Positions 21,693 to 33,965 of a stretch of 64,000 nucleotides of DNA are shown here, piece after piece (within the stretch, counting starts at the first letter, position 1; the number at the start of each line of letters is the position of its first letter). The notes under the pieces were generated by a model, which was not told where the DNA came from, did no database searches, and worked only from the letters and a program-made list of their open reading frames with translations. The stretch is from the NCBI GenBank assembly GCA_964019695.1, contig OZ026522.1, positions 16,738,687 through 16,802,686 on the forward strand. Reading direction: 5' to 3'. Origin of the DNA: Loripinus fragilis. Taxonomy: Eukaryota; Mollusca; Bivalvia; Lucinida; Lucinidae. The translations under genes and the position numbers were made by a program.

Positions 21693-22087
21693 TAGTAAGT
21701 AAGGGCGCAAAGATCAGGAATCGATACAATCAAGTACCACACCTGACCCAGGATACCAATGGGAAAGTGACAAACTCACAGTAGACGCCACAAACGAGAG
21801 CCAAGAGGTCAGCCCTTTCCCAGCAGGTGACCACAAAGCACATATTAACAGACCCGCACAAAGACATAACAAACACAAGACAGAACAAAAACATAAAAGA
21901 TCCACAAAAAAAGTACCGCCTTGGAACGGTCAGTAAAATATTTTACTGGAGGGCTTAAACCGGTTTAACGGCGCCAACCTCACCCTTAATTCAGATGTGG
22001 ATCAAGACACATATATATTTGGTTTGCATGAAAGACCCCTAACTTATCAATGCATCATCTCCTAAAACATATAAATCAAGATATAAC
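21693..22087 (-). mobile_element. PLE 3' fragment in the left arm of the long-TIR element
   Basis: About 395 bases matching the PLE 3' region with both palindromes. The CTTAC tail abuts CGTTACTTAGTAAGTAAGG. The corresponding right arm lacks it, so it postdates the long-TIR element. Confidence 0.92.
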
Positions 22088-22559
22088 AATGAGTGTTTCC
22101 TGCGTTATTTATAAGTGTCAGTATGTATTTATTGACATTACGAGTATTACATCTGTCACAGAATATAATAAATCTATAAGACTGCCACCTAAATGATTTA
22201 AAGTTCTTTAGTTTGATCGCTTACACTATTTCCAGGCCCATGTTATGTATGTTACCTTCAAAATAGCATTAAACATTCAAGTTAATGTCTCTAACACGCC
22301 CTGTTTATACTTATTTGCATGCTGTCACAGGTTTATGTACTTCTTTTAACAAGGTTTACCTATTTTAAGTATTCATTAGATAAGTGCCTTGAGCTTTAAC
22401 TGTTATGTGTGTTACCATATGATACATAAGTTATTCTGAGTATCTGTATAGCAGTTGTTGACTATACATGTATTAAGTCTGTCAGAGAATCAAGAAAAGT
22501 TATAAGGCTGACATAAATTGAAGTTCCTTATTAATTTATGGTGACTTAAACTTATATTA

Positions 22560-24060
22560 TAATGTGATCTATCAACCTTTGTTGTTTGGTCACGTAAACA
22601 GTAGATACCATGCTTTCAAATTGGAAGTTCTGAAAGACAGTCACTGTGAAACAGCTCAGTTCTGGACAAGGTATATGGATAAAATTCAGATTGTGTGGAC
22701 ACTGATTAAGGCTACAAGGAAAACAACTTTGAATTGCATGTCAGCTCTATCTGTATGCCTTGTTCCCAATGTTTATTGCAAATGATGACAACAACTACGT
22801 ACAATATGTACCCGTGTAACTGATTACACTCATAAATTTGTCTTATACACATCGCAGATGCAAAGAACTTCACCAACGAAATGGGTTAAGTGTGTCACAA
22901 CCATTGGAGAAAAGCTTTTGACATAACTATCAGGCAAACAATAAAGAGGTATTATAGGCTTCAGCAACTAAAACTATGTTTCTTACTATAGATGGAATGG
23001 TGTATTACTCATCACTCCAGAGCTCAATATATTGAAACAACTCTTCAATGCACTGAAATAAAATAGAAATGTATTCAATCTGCTCAGATGCAAAGTAGAA
23101 CGAGTACTAGAGGCAGTTTCGTACTTCACCAATCCTTTTACCTCTAGTTATGAAGACAATGAACTCTACTTTTTGTCTCTCGGTGTTCCTGCTAAGCCTG
23201 GCATAGCTAAGGAACTTATTGAGGCTGATTACATTGGCAGGAAGGCTGTTGCAGACTTCATTGACTCACTTTTACTTAAAAAATCTGTCTTTCACAACCC
23301 CATAAAATGCTTCAAGCTAATAAAGTTTTGAGGCTTGCGAGGCCAAGCAAGAAGAAATTGTCCATTTTACAAAATGCAAACAGCCAGGTGAGAGCTTAAA
23401 GGAGTGTCTTTGGTCAGCATGACCTTCTTTCTATTGAACATAATGTTGACCTTGAGTTGACACTGCCATTCCTTCTAGGAACTGTACCATGGTTTCAGTC
23501 TATTCCTGATAGAATTTCCACCAAAACTGACAAGTCCAAACTTCCGCATGGCTTGCAATCACACATTGAACCAACATTAGATTGGCCATGTAGAGCTGCA
23601 CATATCTTTGATGGTAATGCAGTAACTACAGAGAATAATAGCTTTTCCTATCACCTTTAAGGATCTGATGGCACCAGTATTCAACCAGGCACTAAAGGCA
23701 GAGCATGTTGGTTTTGTCACTGATACATATATACAATGTATAAGCAGCCGTCTATAAAGTCATACAAACGTTCTCGCAGAGGATAACGTGGGTTTTTTTG
23801 TTCAACAATGGTGTATGCAACAAAAGGTGCACCTTCTGAATGTCAACAATATTTGCCAGAATATGGGGGCAGAAATCTACAGTAGTACTAATACACTGTT
23901 TAACAGATTGCGACACTACCAATGTGCCAATGTGCAAATACCACGGAAAGGTTGTTCCTATCACACTGATAGAGAACCCCTCCCCAACTGGTTCATCAAC
24001 ATTCTAAGCAGGGTAGGGAAACAAACAAAGAATTGTTCTAGGCACTCATCAGTGACATGA
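22560..24060 (+). pseudogene. Ruined coding remnants inside the long-TIR element
   Basis: Short plus-strand pieces in different frames look protein-like: around 22564-22785 (HCETAQFWTRYMDKIQIV); around 23100-23330 (YFLSLGVPAKPGIAKELI ... VADFIDSLLLKKSVFHNPIK); around 23457-23650 (LGTVPWFQSIPDRIS...TDKSKLPH, HIFDGNAVTTENN); and around 23705 (HVGFVTDTYIQ). The wording resembles a large uncharacterised protein family seen in many marine invertebrates, which I recall only by style. Stops and frameshifts break it throughout. The function is unknown; being carried by a transposon suggests a mobile-element or hitch-hiking gene. Confidence 0.5.
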
Positions 24061-26219
24061 AACCCTAACATGTGCTAATGTGAATAAGCTGCAGTATGAC
24101 ATGTTTCTGAAAAAAGTACCAAAGCCATACACATATACTGATTATTTCAAATGGCATGAACATGAGCTTGACCTCCACCCTCCTTTTCTGTCCTTAAGAT
24201 GTACATACAAAGTTTGAACTATCAAGTCTTTCCCATGAAAACAAGTGAGGCTTTCCAGATATGAACACAATGTGCAGAAAATAAATGAGAAGGAAATCAA
24301 ATACCTCTGGGTGAAAGAAAACTTGATTGTACCCTAACAAAAGAGCCACAGAATTACATTCAAATTGTGTGTGATATTGGGTTACCATGTTTAAAACTCA
24401 ACAACTCAAACCTTATAAAAGATAGAAACATAATGTTTGCAGTTTCCAAAAGGTACATAAACATTCTTTAATGTGAAATGAATTAATAAACACATTCACA
24501 TTAAAAATGTCAAACTATATTAGTTTCATTCATTATTTATATAGGAATTATGAATTGTCACATACGTAACACTTTGGGGTGGATATTTGTTTTCAATAAT
24601 CCATATCTGTGATGCAAAACTAGCTTACTTGGATGATATAGCCAATTTGGGAATCTTCCCTTATGGTTTGCACTTTTTCAGAAGTCATGTCATTTACTAA
24701 AATTATCAAAGATGTTGATGGATAATATATGTAATTGGCTGTTACAAGGTAATGATGCCTTTACCAGAGTGCTAGCATATTGCAAAATCCCTTGCAAGAT
24801 GAATCTGACAGAGGATTAATAAGCTGTATTTGAAAATTCTTTAAACCCTTGGATAATATACGAAGAGTTGCTAGCTTGGCAAGAAACGGTTTTCTTTGAT
24901 CTTTTGAGTTGTTACTCGCACATTGTACTGTATGTTACAAACTTTCCATGAGTATTATGTTAACTATATTTGATGTCTCTATAAAAGAAAAGAGGGTTTA
25001 TGGAAGTTTATGTTTTGAGTTACTTCCTCAGCAAATAAGCCAGAGTAAAAAGAAGTACAAAGACCTGTGCCAGCATGCAAATAAGTACAAGCAGGTCATG
25101 TTGGAGACCATATCTTGAACGTTTAATGGTATCCAGAGAGTAACGTATGTAACCTGAACTGTAAAATAGTGTAATACACCTTAATAAGGAACTTAAATCC
25201 ATTTGAATAGCAGCCTCATAGATTTGCTATATTCACTGACAGATGTAATACATGTAAAGTCAATACCTGCCATACTGATACTTGGAAATAACATATTAAA
25301 CACTAAGTAACATATACAACGGCAACAAACTCCAGACATTTATAAAACAAATACTAAAATTATGTATCTGTGTTAAAAGAAGTTCTTAAACCTGTGCTAG
25401 ACTTTAAAAAAGTGTGAATATGTCATGTTGAAGACATTATCAGGAAAATTTAAAGGTATTTTGGGGTAACGTATGTAACATAATGTTACCCGCTAACGTT
25501 GCCACTCTCAGATGGCTAACATATTTCATTTTGTGGCTTATAAAATGTAGTATCTGGGAAGCATAGTGTACAAAATTATCCTTCTGGGAGGTCGGGTCTA
25601 TAGCCAGCGCAAGGCCTAGAGAATTACATTTTACAGTTTTGTGTGATATGGGGCTACGATGTTCAACATCTAATAACTCAAAAAGTATACAAGATAGAAA
25701 CGTAATGCTTGCAGTTTTGAAAAGGTTAATAAAAATTCTTTAATGTAATACCAAATTAATGAACATAAACTGGTTTCAATAAATTTAAGACAAACTATAT
25801 TAGATTCATTTATCATTTAAAAGGGGGTTAAGTGAAAAAATGTAATGAACACTACATGGGCGTGACTATATTTGTTTTTAAATGTCAATATCTGTGGCCC
25901 AGTTACAGCTTACTTAGAGAATATAACCAATTTGGAAATCTTGCCTTATCTTTTGCACTTTTCTGAAGTCTTAAGAAGAATTTTAATTATAAAATATTTT
26001 GTAGGGTAACGTATGTAACAGGCTGTTACAGCTTAACGCTGCCATTGTCAGAGGGCTAACATGTTGCAAAATCCTTGCAAGACATTGGGCTTTAAGAAAA
26101 ATATGGTCTACGAAATTCCCCCTGGGGGATGTAAACCATATCCAGCCAGTGGCCCATGAACAAGACAATCTGATGTTAATCATTATGTCTAAGTTTCCTT
26201 AATTTCATTTGAAATTACG

Positions 26220-27070
26220 TGAGTTAGAGTGTAAACGACGCAAATAATGGCAAAATTTCATAAAAAATGGCAATAACTCCTGAAGAAATATTGCGATATA
26301 TACTATTTAAAAACTTGGGAAAGACATTTTGGTACTAAACATTTTGAATAAGTTTGATACAGTTCTGATCAATATTACTCGATTTAGACACAGTACAGTA
26401 GTACCACAGTACAGTAGTACATCAAAGAAATTGTGAGTTTTCATCATCAAAGGGCAATAACTCATGATGGAATAAGGCCATATAGACCATTATCGAACTC
26501 AGGAAAGCCATCGTAGTATTTAACACTGTGAACTAATTTCATAAAATTGTGATAAAAAAAAGTTGACTTAGAGACCAGACACCATCAAAAATGGTGATTT
26601 TTCATAAACAAAGGACAATAACTCTAGACAACATGGTGCGATATAAATCATTATCGAACTTGAAGAAGACATTATAAAACGTAACAGTGTGACCAAGTTT
26701 CATAAAATTCTGATCAAAACTATTCAACTAAGAGTGCAGACATCGTTTCAAACGGTGAATTTTCATAAATAAAGGACCATAACTCGTGAAAGCATAGTGC
26801 AATATAAACCATTTTCAAACTTGAAGAAGACTTTATAGTACAATGTGACCAAGTTTCATAAAAGTCTGATCAAAACTATTCAGCTTAGAGAGCGGACATA
26901 ATTTCAAATGGTGAATTTTCACAAACAAAGGGGCACAACTCATGAAGGCATGATGCGAATGGACCATTATCGCCCTTGAAGAAGACCTTATGGTACTAAA
27001 CAATGTGACTAGGGTTCATAAAATTCTGATCAAAACTATTCAACTTAGAGAGCCGTCATCGTTAGGTGTA
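26220..27070. repeat. Tandem array, ~158-base unit
   Basis: Phrases AAAGG(A/G)CAATAACTC, CCATTATCGAACTTGAAGAA, GTGACCAAGTTTCATAAAAT, TCTGATCAAAACTATTCA and AATGGTGAATTTTCATAAAC recur at about 26447, 26604, 26762 and 26926, with partial units at both ends. About five copies, roughly 75-85% alike by eye. A small 17-base duplication (CAGTACAGTAGTAC) lies at 26392-26422. Confidence 0.85.
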
Positions 27071-27228
27071 AAGTACGCATGTATTAACAGACGTATGTAT
27101 GGACGAACACCTAATGCCCCAGCCATTGTCATGGCAGGGGCAAATAAATAGGTATGCAAAATTTTATCTAACTATACCATGTGGTTCAGGAGTTATGAAC
27201 ATTTTCACTAAATGATCATAATCAGGCA

Positions 27229-27496
27229 ACCGATTTAAGCCCTCAAGTAAAATAATTTTAATGACCGTTCCAAGGCGGTACTTCTTTTATTGATCACTTG
27301 TGCTTTTTTGTGTCTTGTGTTGCTCATGCTTTCGCGTCTTTTCATTGCTGCCTTGTGGTCACCTGCTGGAAAATGTCTGACCTCTTGGCTCTTGTTGGTA
27401 ATGTTTATTGTATTTTTGTTGCTTTCCCATATGGTATCCTGGGTCAGGTGTGGTACTTGATTGTATCGTTTCCTGATATTTGTCGTCTTTCTTACC
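27229..27496 (+). mobile_element. PLE 3' fragment, plus orientation
   Basis: GACCGTTCCAAGGCGGTACTTC through TGGTCACCTGCTGGAAAATG and GGGTCAGGTGTGGTACTTGA to a CTTTCTTACC tail. The left edge retains a degraded first palindrome. Diverged relative to other copies. Confidence 0.88.
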
Positions 27497-27780
27497 TTTA
27501 CTGATACACAGGCAAAACCTTGTCCATCAAAAAAGGTTGTTATGCATTTCAGTAGTGGACAATGTTGACAAAATGTATTTGTATGCAAATTTTGATCAAA
27601 ATATTGCACGTGGTTCGAGTTATGAGCATTGTGACTATTTGCTAACTGACGGATGGCAGGTGGATGGACGACAGACGGACGGACTAACACAGTGATTATA
27701 GTGCACACCTACGGGTCGTGCATTTGTTCAAGTTCTTCAATGGCATTTCTCTGACTGTTGGTAGCTTAAAGGGCAGTTAT
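27497..27780. other. Short spacer with GACGGA-type simple repeat
   Basis: 27645-27690 has GACGGATGGCAGG...GACGACAGACGGACGGAC, a common simple motif. Nothing else recognised. Confidence 0.45.
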
Positions 27781-28052
27781 TTATAGGCGTAGGAACAGGG
27801 GGGGGGGGGCAGCAGGGGCCAGCCCCCCCCCCCCCCCAATAATTTTGTAGTGGGGGGCAGGACAGTCTCTTGCCCCTCTAATAATTTGTCTAAATTGACA
27901 TATAATTATTTGTCACTCAGGGTAAAATAATTAATTTCCACACATAATTATTAGAAAATATTTTCCTCACTCGCTCAAAGTTTTTGAATTTGGTTTAAAA
28001 TTTTCTGATAGCAGATAATTTGCTCCGATTTTAATACTTTTTCATATCGTCG

Positions 28053-29113
28053 CTTCAGTGCTATAGTGTTCTATCTACCATTGCACAAGTTTTGAGAAAA
28101 ATGAGTTTGAAAATTTTAGCATCCTGATTTTTGATGCCTTATTTATCACAGACCTTTGACTCATACCAGAGGGTTAAATGTATACATACAGTGTAAATGA
28201 CCTTGGTTTGAAGAAATTTTTTACAGTAATATGGTATTTACGGGCAGTTTGCAGATAGAACATTATGCCCTAAATATCGCATTCTGCGTTCAGTGCTATA
28301 GTGTTCTATATATTCCTACAGCTTAATATTCTGGTTATGGAGTCAATTCATATACTAGTCTGAACAGAAATGATTATTTGTACATTAAAGTAGCAGATTT
28401 AGTTATTTATTTGGCATAACAGTAACAAAACGCACCGATTATGCCATTGAAATTTATGCAAGGGAGATAATCTGTTTCTACAGTTATTTTTTCTGTCATT
28501 GGGGTCAATTTTTTATAATATTTTAGACTGATCTGAATATTTGGACCTAAAAGTAGCAGATTTAACCAGTGATTTGTAATAATACCGACAAATTACTTCA
28601 ATTTAAGCGTTTTAGATATGTGTAAGGGAGGTAATCTGTTTCTACAGCTTATTACTCTGTCCATGGATCAATTTGCGCTATATTTTTGACTGAGTGGATT
28701 ATTTGGACCTAAAAGCAGCCGATATAGCCATTGGTTCATCATAAGAGCGACAAACCGATTCAATTTAGGGATTTTAAATTTATGTAAGGGAGGTAACTGC
28801 AATTTTAGCAATTTCTCTAAGGGAAGTGAATTATTGTAGATAGAACTATATGACACTGAACTCATCCAGTCTCGTCACACAAGTATCATTGGTCATTGGA
28901 TGAAAATCACTTAGAACACTATAGCACTGAACGAAATTGTCTTTTTGTAGATAGAACAGAAACGCAGAGCAATTTTAAGCTTACTGGGGGAAAATAGGCA
29001 AATGAAACCTTCACCAGTAGATAGAACATTTGATCCCCTTTCCAACGGTATGCATAACTCATTTTTGACCAAAATGTCACTTAGAACACTATAGCACTGA
29101 AGCGACGATATCT
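28053..29113. repeat. Inner inverted-repeat unit with four TTCAGTGCTATAG motifs
   Basis: TTCAGTGCTATAGTGTTCTA occurs at 28062 and about 28287 on plus, and inverted at about 28912 and 29085. The outer pair is extended by ATCGTCGC. Between them, a ~170-base segment (AAGGGAGGTAATCTGTTTCT, TTTGGACCTAAAAG(T/C)AGC) is repeated about three times (28440-28800). Confidence 0.8.
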
Positions 29114-29279
29114 TTTAGTCAGCAGGTTGTTATCACCTTGTATGTTTAAATGTATATAAGTTACCTTTTCAGATAAGCCACTTTTACAAGTTTTTCCCAT
29201 TATTCATATGTTCTATCCTAACTTTTAAAGAGTTTCAATCTTTTTATCCCTCTTTGCCTTTTGCTCTGAAAATACTTTT

Positions 29280-30020
29280 CAGGCATGAGGCTTCAAACAA
29301 ATAATTTTTTCTCTCTCGCTTGGAGTAAAAGATTATATTTGTTTTTGTTTAGTTTTTTATCACTTCTAGCTTTTATCTCTGATATACACAACTAAAAGTT
29401 TTCCTTGGTCGCTTTGCTCGCTCAGAGTATATTATATCTTTTTTTTTGTTCTGTTTTCACCTCGTAGCTTTTAACTCATAAATACCTTCCTAAACTCTCC
29501 TTGCTCGCTAGGAGTAAAATATTAATTTTAAATTGTATTTGGGTTCTGTTTTTGTTCCATCTTAGTTTTTAATCTGCAAATTAACTAAACCAAAAATTTC
29601 TGCACTCGCTTGTAGTAAAGTATTATAATTGTTTTTTTTTTGGTTTTTTTTTGTTTTTTGCTCTGTTTTTTTATCTCTCTAAGCCTTTTGCTAAGAAGAA
29701 CTTTATCAAAATTTTCCTCGCTCGCTTTGCTCACTTGGAATAAAATATTAGCAATCTTTTTTGTCCCTCTTAGCATTTTGCGCTGAAGGACCTTACATTA
29801 TCATTGTTTTTGTTGTTTTTTTATAGTTTTTTTTTTATTTATTTATTTTTTTTTTGTGGGGGGGGGGGGGGTTGCACTGTTTTTACCCGTCTCAGCCTTT
29901 TGCTCTGAAGAACTTTACCAAAAAATTTCCTCGCTCGCTTTGCTCGCTCGGTATAAAATGTTCGCATTCTTTTTTGTCCCTCTTAGCCTTTTGCGCTGAA
30001 GAACCTTACCAAATATTTCC
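29280..30020. repeat. Tandem array, ~85-110 base unit
   Basis: CTCGCTCGCTTTGCTCGCTC, GTAAAATATTA, TTTTTTTGTCCCTCTTAGCC and TTTTGC(G/T)CTGAAGAAC recur with variable T-rich spacers, six to seven times. A 14-base G-run lies at 29857-29870. Confidence 0.75.
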
Positions 30021-30258
30021 TCGCTGTAGTGAAATCATATACTTTGCTTCCTATTAATGTAGATCTTAGCTTTGATTTTAATAATGCATGTGTATTATAT
30101 ATGTATGGAGACTCAAATAGCTTTTTAAGCAATATAATTAACCAAACCTTTCCTCATTCACTTGTATATATTTGTTGGTGTTTTTTTCATAGAGATGGCT
30201 TGGTTTGAATTTAATGATTTTCATATCAGGATGTAAAATGTATGTTTGCTTAGGCTCT

Positions 30259-30342
30259 GCATGCATGCATACATGCATGTGCATTAATGCATGTGTGTAT
30301 GATTATTTAACACATGTGTGTACATACATGTGCATGCATGCG
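30259..30342. repeat. Low-complexity ATGCATGT/ACATGTGT tract
   Basis: Alternating purine-pyrimidine motifs such as GCATGCATACATGCATGTGC and ACACATGTGTGTACATACAT. A potential Z-DNA or cruciform former. Confidence 0.8.
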
Positions 30343-30448
30343 AATATGTACTTTTGGCAATCCCCCCCCCCCAGTATTGAAGTTGGCTGCGCTGGGTTTG
30401 CCCCCCCCCCCCCCCCCCAATATTGAAAAGCTTCCTAAGCCTATGAGT

Positions 30449-31812
30449 ATAGATCAATGGTGTATATAAAATGAATCGACAGATCTATAAATTATACCTT
30501 TCTTCTAGAATTGAATTTCACTGTCGATCACCTGTATACTTTCTTCTTTCTTGATACCTGCAATATATAACTTTAAATTATATGACTGGAGAGAATCCTG
30601 CTTCCTGATTGGCCCTATTTGCCTTCATAAATCTGTTTATCTACACGAAAACTGGTCTAAACTGGCCAACAGGTTGACATAGGATGAAAACCAGCTCAAA
30701 CTAGTTTCCAGAGGCTGGTATTTTTGAAACTTTTCTTATATCACTATATAGAGAGCTAAAAGCAGCATGGTGAATATGAAATTAGCATGGTCTACATGCA
30801 ATTGACCTGATTTGCTGCTTCAACTCTCAACAGGAAAAATAAAGATGTGTTAATTAATTTAGTATTTAGTATTGTTTTGTTTGTTCATTTTCCGTTGTTT
30901 GAATAAACAAAATAAGTGATTTATGATAAAACAGTTGCTTAAATTTACGAGAGGTCATTCGGTTGCACAGGAACCTAGTTACAAAAATGAAAGTAGAAAA
31001 TATTCAGTCACAGTTGAAAAGACATATAATACAATATTATGCAAGTATTGACTTTTGATGTGATGTCGACCTGAGAGTATCTATTATATTGACTGAGGCG
31101 GAGCCGAGGTCAATATTTGTATTACCAGTTTGACATCACATCATGCCCAAAGCCTCAACCGTCATCAATTGTTTTAATATATAATGTTTCTAGACAAAAA
31201 CAGCAACAACAACGAAATCTCGGCCATGGCTCATGTCTTGGACAGTCTGCAATTTCTTTTTTTTTGACATGATGACCAACTGCTTTCATGCAGTAAAAAG
31301 AGAAATGAATGCATGTATTTGTAATTACAACTGCAGATGGAGAAGATCTAGATGAAATGCCGCAAAATGTGGCATTGCATCAAGATCTACGCTGTTTGCG
31401 AAGATAAAAATGATCTCAGAAAAAACTACAATTGTATTTAGATTTTCTAACCTGTGACCCTTGAATTATACAATGGACCATATCATTTCTATTGCATCAA
31501 ACCAAAAGGAAGAATTCATTAGTGCATAAAGGGTTCTGCTGGTATTCAACAGCAAAGTCTTGAATTACATGTCTATCATGAAGCACCAAATCTTGTAAGT
31601 TCGTGTTGATATTACTCACTGATTTGAATTTACAGCAAATTATGCAAGTTTCGTGCTGAAAGCACACCTGTTAAGGAAAGTTTCTTTGATGTCTATTTAA
31701 GCAACTAATATCAAATTGGGAAAACCCCAGCCAATGCCACTTGCAGTTCTCTTGACTCACGTGAATATGGATCTAGACCAATCAGAAAATGTTTATTTAT
31801 AGGTTATATAAT
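30449..31812. other. Non-coding DNA, nothing recognised
   Basis: No supported gene. TTGACTGAGGCGGAGCCGAGGTCAA at 31089-31113 is a small inverted motif of a sort common in molluscan repeats. Confidence 0.45.
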
Positions 31813-31898
31813 AAAGGGATTTATCTACCTTTAAAAGTGATATTCACCCCGGCCTTGCTGTCTCGGTAAATATCCCTTTTAAGGTTAGATAAATCCTC
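31813..31898. repeat. Hairpin (AAAGGGATTTATCTACC arms)
   Basis: AGGGATTTATCTACCTTTAA pairs with TTAAGGTTAGATAAATCCTC, and an inner AAAAGTGATATTCACC pairs loosely with GGTAAATATCCCTTTT. Probably a small MITE core. Confidence 0.65.
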
Positions 31899-31936
31899 AT
31901 TTCTATCTCATTGAGGTCAATACTTTTATAATAATA

Positions 31937-32190
31937 AGTAAGAATGAAGACAAAAATCAGGAATCGATACAATCAGGCACCACACCTGACCCAAGACATC
32001 ACAAGGGAAAGTGGCAAAAACACAATAAAACATCACATACAAGAGAGCCAAGAGCTCAGCCCTTTCCCAGCAGGCGGCCACAAGGCTGCAATGAGAAGAC
32101 AAGAAGATAAGACAAACAAGAAACATAAATAACAAAAATGATCCACAAAAGAAGAACCACCTTGCCTTGAAACGGTCAGTAAAAATTACT
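31937..32190 (-). mobile_element. PLE 3' fragment
   Basis: About 250 bases matching the PLE tail region: GGAATCGATACAATCA, CACCACACCTGACCCA and CCTTTCCCAGCAGG. It ends at a mutated CAGTAAAAATTACTTTT. More diverged than the copies at 15.8 and 21.7 kb. Confidence 0.88.
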
Positions 32191-32761
32191 TTTTAAGACC
32201 TAGTTACTTAATGGCCCATTCAGTCAATATGTTTGTTTGCACATATGAGTGTTTGGTGAATATGGTACTAGGTGAGCTTAAGTATTTGCCTAACGGGTAA
32301 TTTTAAATGTTTTTTGCTGCCTGCTGTTTTTTTTTTTAAATCAAGCTTTTCAAAAATGATTTCAGGAATAGCATCAGAGCGTCAAACAGTTTGGATTCAG
32401 GTCATGCCTGACAAAACGTCAAGTATGAACACCCTTCATCAAAATTGATATATTAGCTTAAACCTATTTTTAAGTTTATTTTACATTGAACTTGGTTTGA
32501 AGGTCATATTGATAAGCTAAAACAATAGACGTAATCTACAGACCACATGCAATTATTTTGACAAATATGAACTCCTTTGGTCAAAAAATGAAATATGAGT
32601 ATATTTGGCACAGTCTCTAAAACAGATTTAAATATATTTAACCCTGAACTTTAACTCCATGGTCATATCTGACTGGGTTTATCATAAATGTATTGCAACA
32701 GACTGCATGCCTGGTGGTCACCCCAATCAAATTTGGCATCTTTGCCTTCCTCTATAGTTGC

Positions 32762-33261
32762 ACGCCGGACGGTCGGACTTCAGAGACTATGCTGGTTCGG
32801 ACTTAAAAACTTATCTTTTGATGAGCTGGTAGGGGCCTGATGCTTTGGTTGTTTGTTAGGCCCACCAGGGTTTACCTGTTTGATTTCTTTTCCTCCGGTA
32901 TGCAGTTTTATTTACTGTTGAGCCCTTATCTTTGCTTTATCTCCTTGTTATATCTTGATTTATATGTTCTAGGAGAGGATGTTTTGATAAGTGAGGGGTC
33001 TTTCATGCAAACCAAATATCTATGTGTCTTGATCCACATCTGAATTAAGGGTGAAGTTGGCGCCGTGAAAACGGTTAAAAACCTCCAGTAAAAGAATTTT
33101 TGCTGACCCTTCCAAGGAGGTGCTTCTTTCGTGGATCGTATTTGTTAGTTATGCTCAATGTTGGTTTGTGTTGTGCTGTCATGTCTTTTCCTTGTGGTTA
33201 CCTGCTGGGAAAGGTCTGATATCTTGGCAGTTGTGTTTTGTCACTTTCCCAAATGTGTTCT
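32762..33261 (+). mobile_element. PLE 3' copy including the end of the RT frame
   Basis: Begins at GTCGGACTTCAGAGACTATG, the counterpart of the last RT codons of the 5.5-8.5 kb element. It then follows the 3' region through GGGGCCTGATGCTTTGG and TTTCATGCAAACCAAATATC to TCACTTTCCCAAATGTG. It is cut before its tail by the next copy. Confidence 0.85.
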
Positions 33262-33566
33262 GGTCCACATCAGAAATAAGGGTGAGGTTTGCGCCGTGAA
33301 ACTGGTGTAAGCACTCCAGTAAAATATTTTACTGACCATTCCAAGGCGGTACTTCTTTTGTGGATATTTTATTTTATTTCTGTCTTGTGTTTGCTATACC
33401 TTTGTGTGCGTCTGTTTATATGTGCCTTGTGGTCACATGCTGGGAAAGGGCTGACCTCTTGGCTCTCGTTTGTGGTGTCTACTGTGTGTTTGTCACTTTC
33501 CCATTGATATCTTGGGTCAGATGTGGTACTTGATTGTACCAATTCCTGATCTTTGCACGTTACTTA
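33262..33566 (+). mobile_element. PLE 3' fragment joined head-to-tail to the previous copy
   Basis: Starts in mid-element (TCCACATCAGAAATAAGGGT), runs through the CAGTAAAATATTTTACTG palindrome and ends with TGATCTTTGCACGTTACTTAC. The abrupt join implies one insertion into the other or unequal exchange. Confidence 0.88.
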
Positions 33567-33965
33567 CTTTGGTAATGGAAAACCTTTGCTGTCATTTACA
33601 CAAAATAGGCTATCACTGTGGTGCAGATGAACACCCTCTGTCAAACAATGTACAATACAGTATTCTTCGATTAATTTTGGAATAAATTTATTTGAATTCA
33701 GGATATTTTACGACACACACACTCGCCAAAAATCCTAATTCAAATAAAGTTTAATAATCGCAAGGCATTTGCGGGTGCATGACGTTTGTATTTTGCTTTG
33801 TGGTTTTCGTTAGCTGTGGTAGTCTTTTGGTCATTGATCAATTTTAGCTCGTTAAATTAATTACTTCTCTGTGATGATAATTATCAAAATTGAAGAGCAT
33901 ACGTGACAGCTGAATAATGAAAGCGTTTTGAAAACATCAGAACCTTTGATAAAGTGTTGGTAATA

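Larger units (their letters stand above)
21350..26175. mobile_element. Large long-TIR element with GTAAC(G/A)TATGTAAC motifs
   Basis: The left end (GGCCTTGAGCTGGCTATAGA, CCCCCAGGGGGAATTTTGTA) is inverted at 25480-25622 and again at 26080-26165. The left arm continues inverted against 24900-25620 for roughly 0.75 kb once the PLE fragment at 21693 is removed, sharing TTATTTGCATGCTG(T/G)CACAGG and GTATTACATCTGTCA. The motif GTAACGTATGTAAC or its complement recurs at 21500, 21675, 22247, 22407, 24560, 25142, 25465 and 26005. The right side is partly duplicated (24350-24800 resembles 25620-26060). Ruined coding remnants lie in the middle. Confidence 0.7.
27781..30448. mobile_element. TIR element with G-run/C-run ends
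   Basis: The left end ATAGGCGTAGGAAC is followed by a 13-base G-run and, after CAGCAGGGGCCAG, a 15-base C-run. The right end mirrors this, with two C-runs (30361-30373 and 30401-30418) and CCTAAGCCTATGAGTAT. The sequence beside the C-runs (CCAATAATTTTGTAG; CCAATATTGAAAAGC) is alike. About 2.7 kb with no transposase frame. It contains an inner inverted-repeat unit and a tandem array. Confidence 0.6.
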
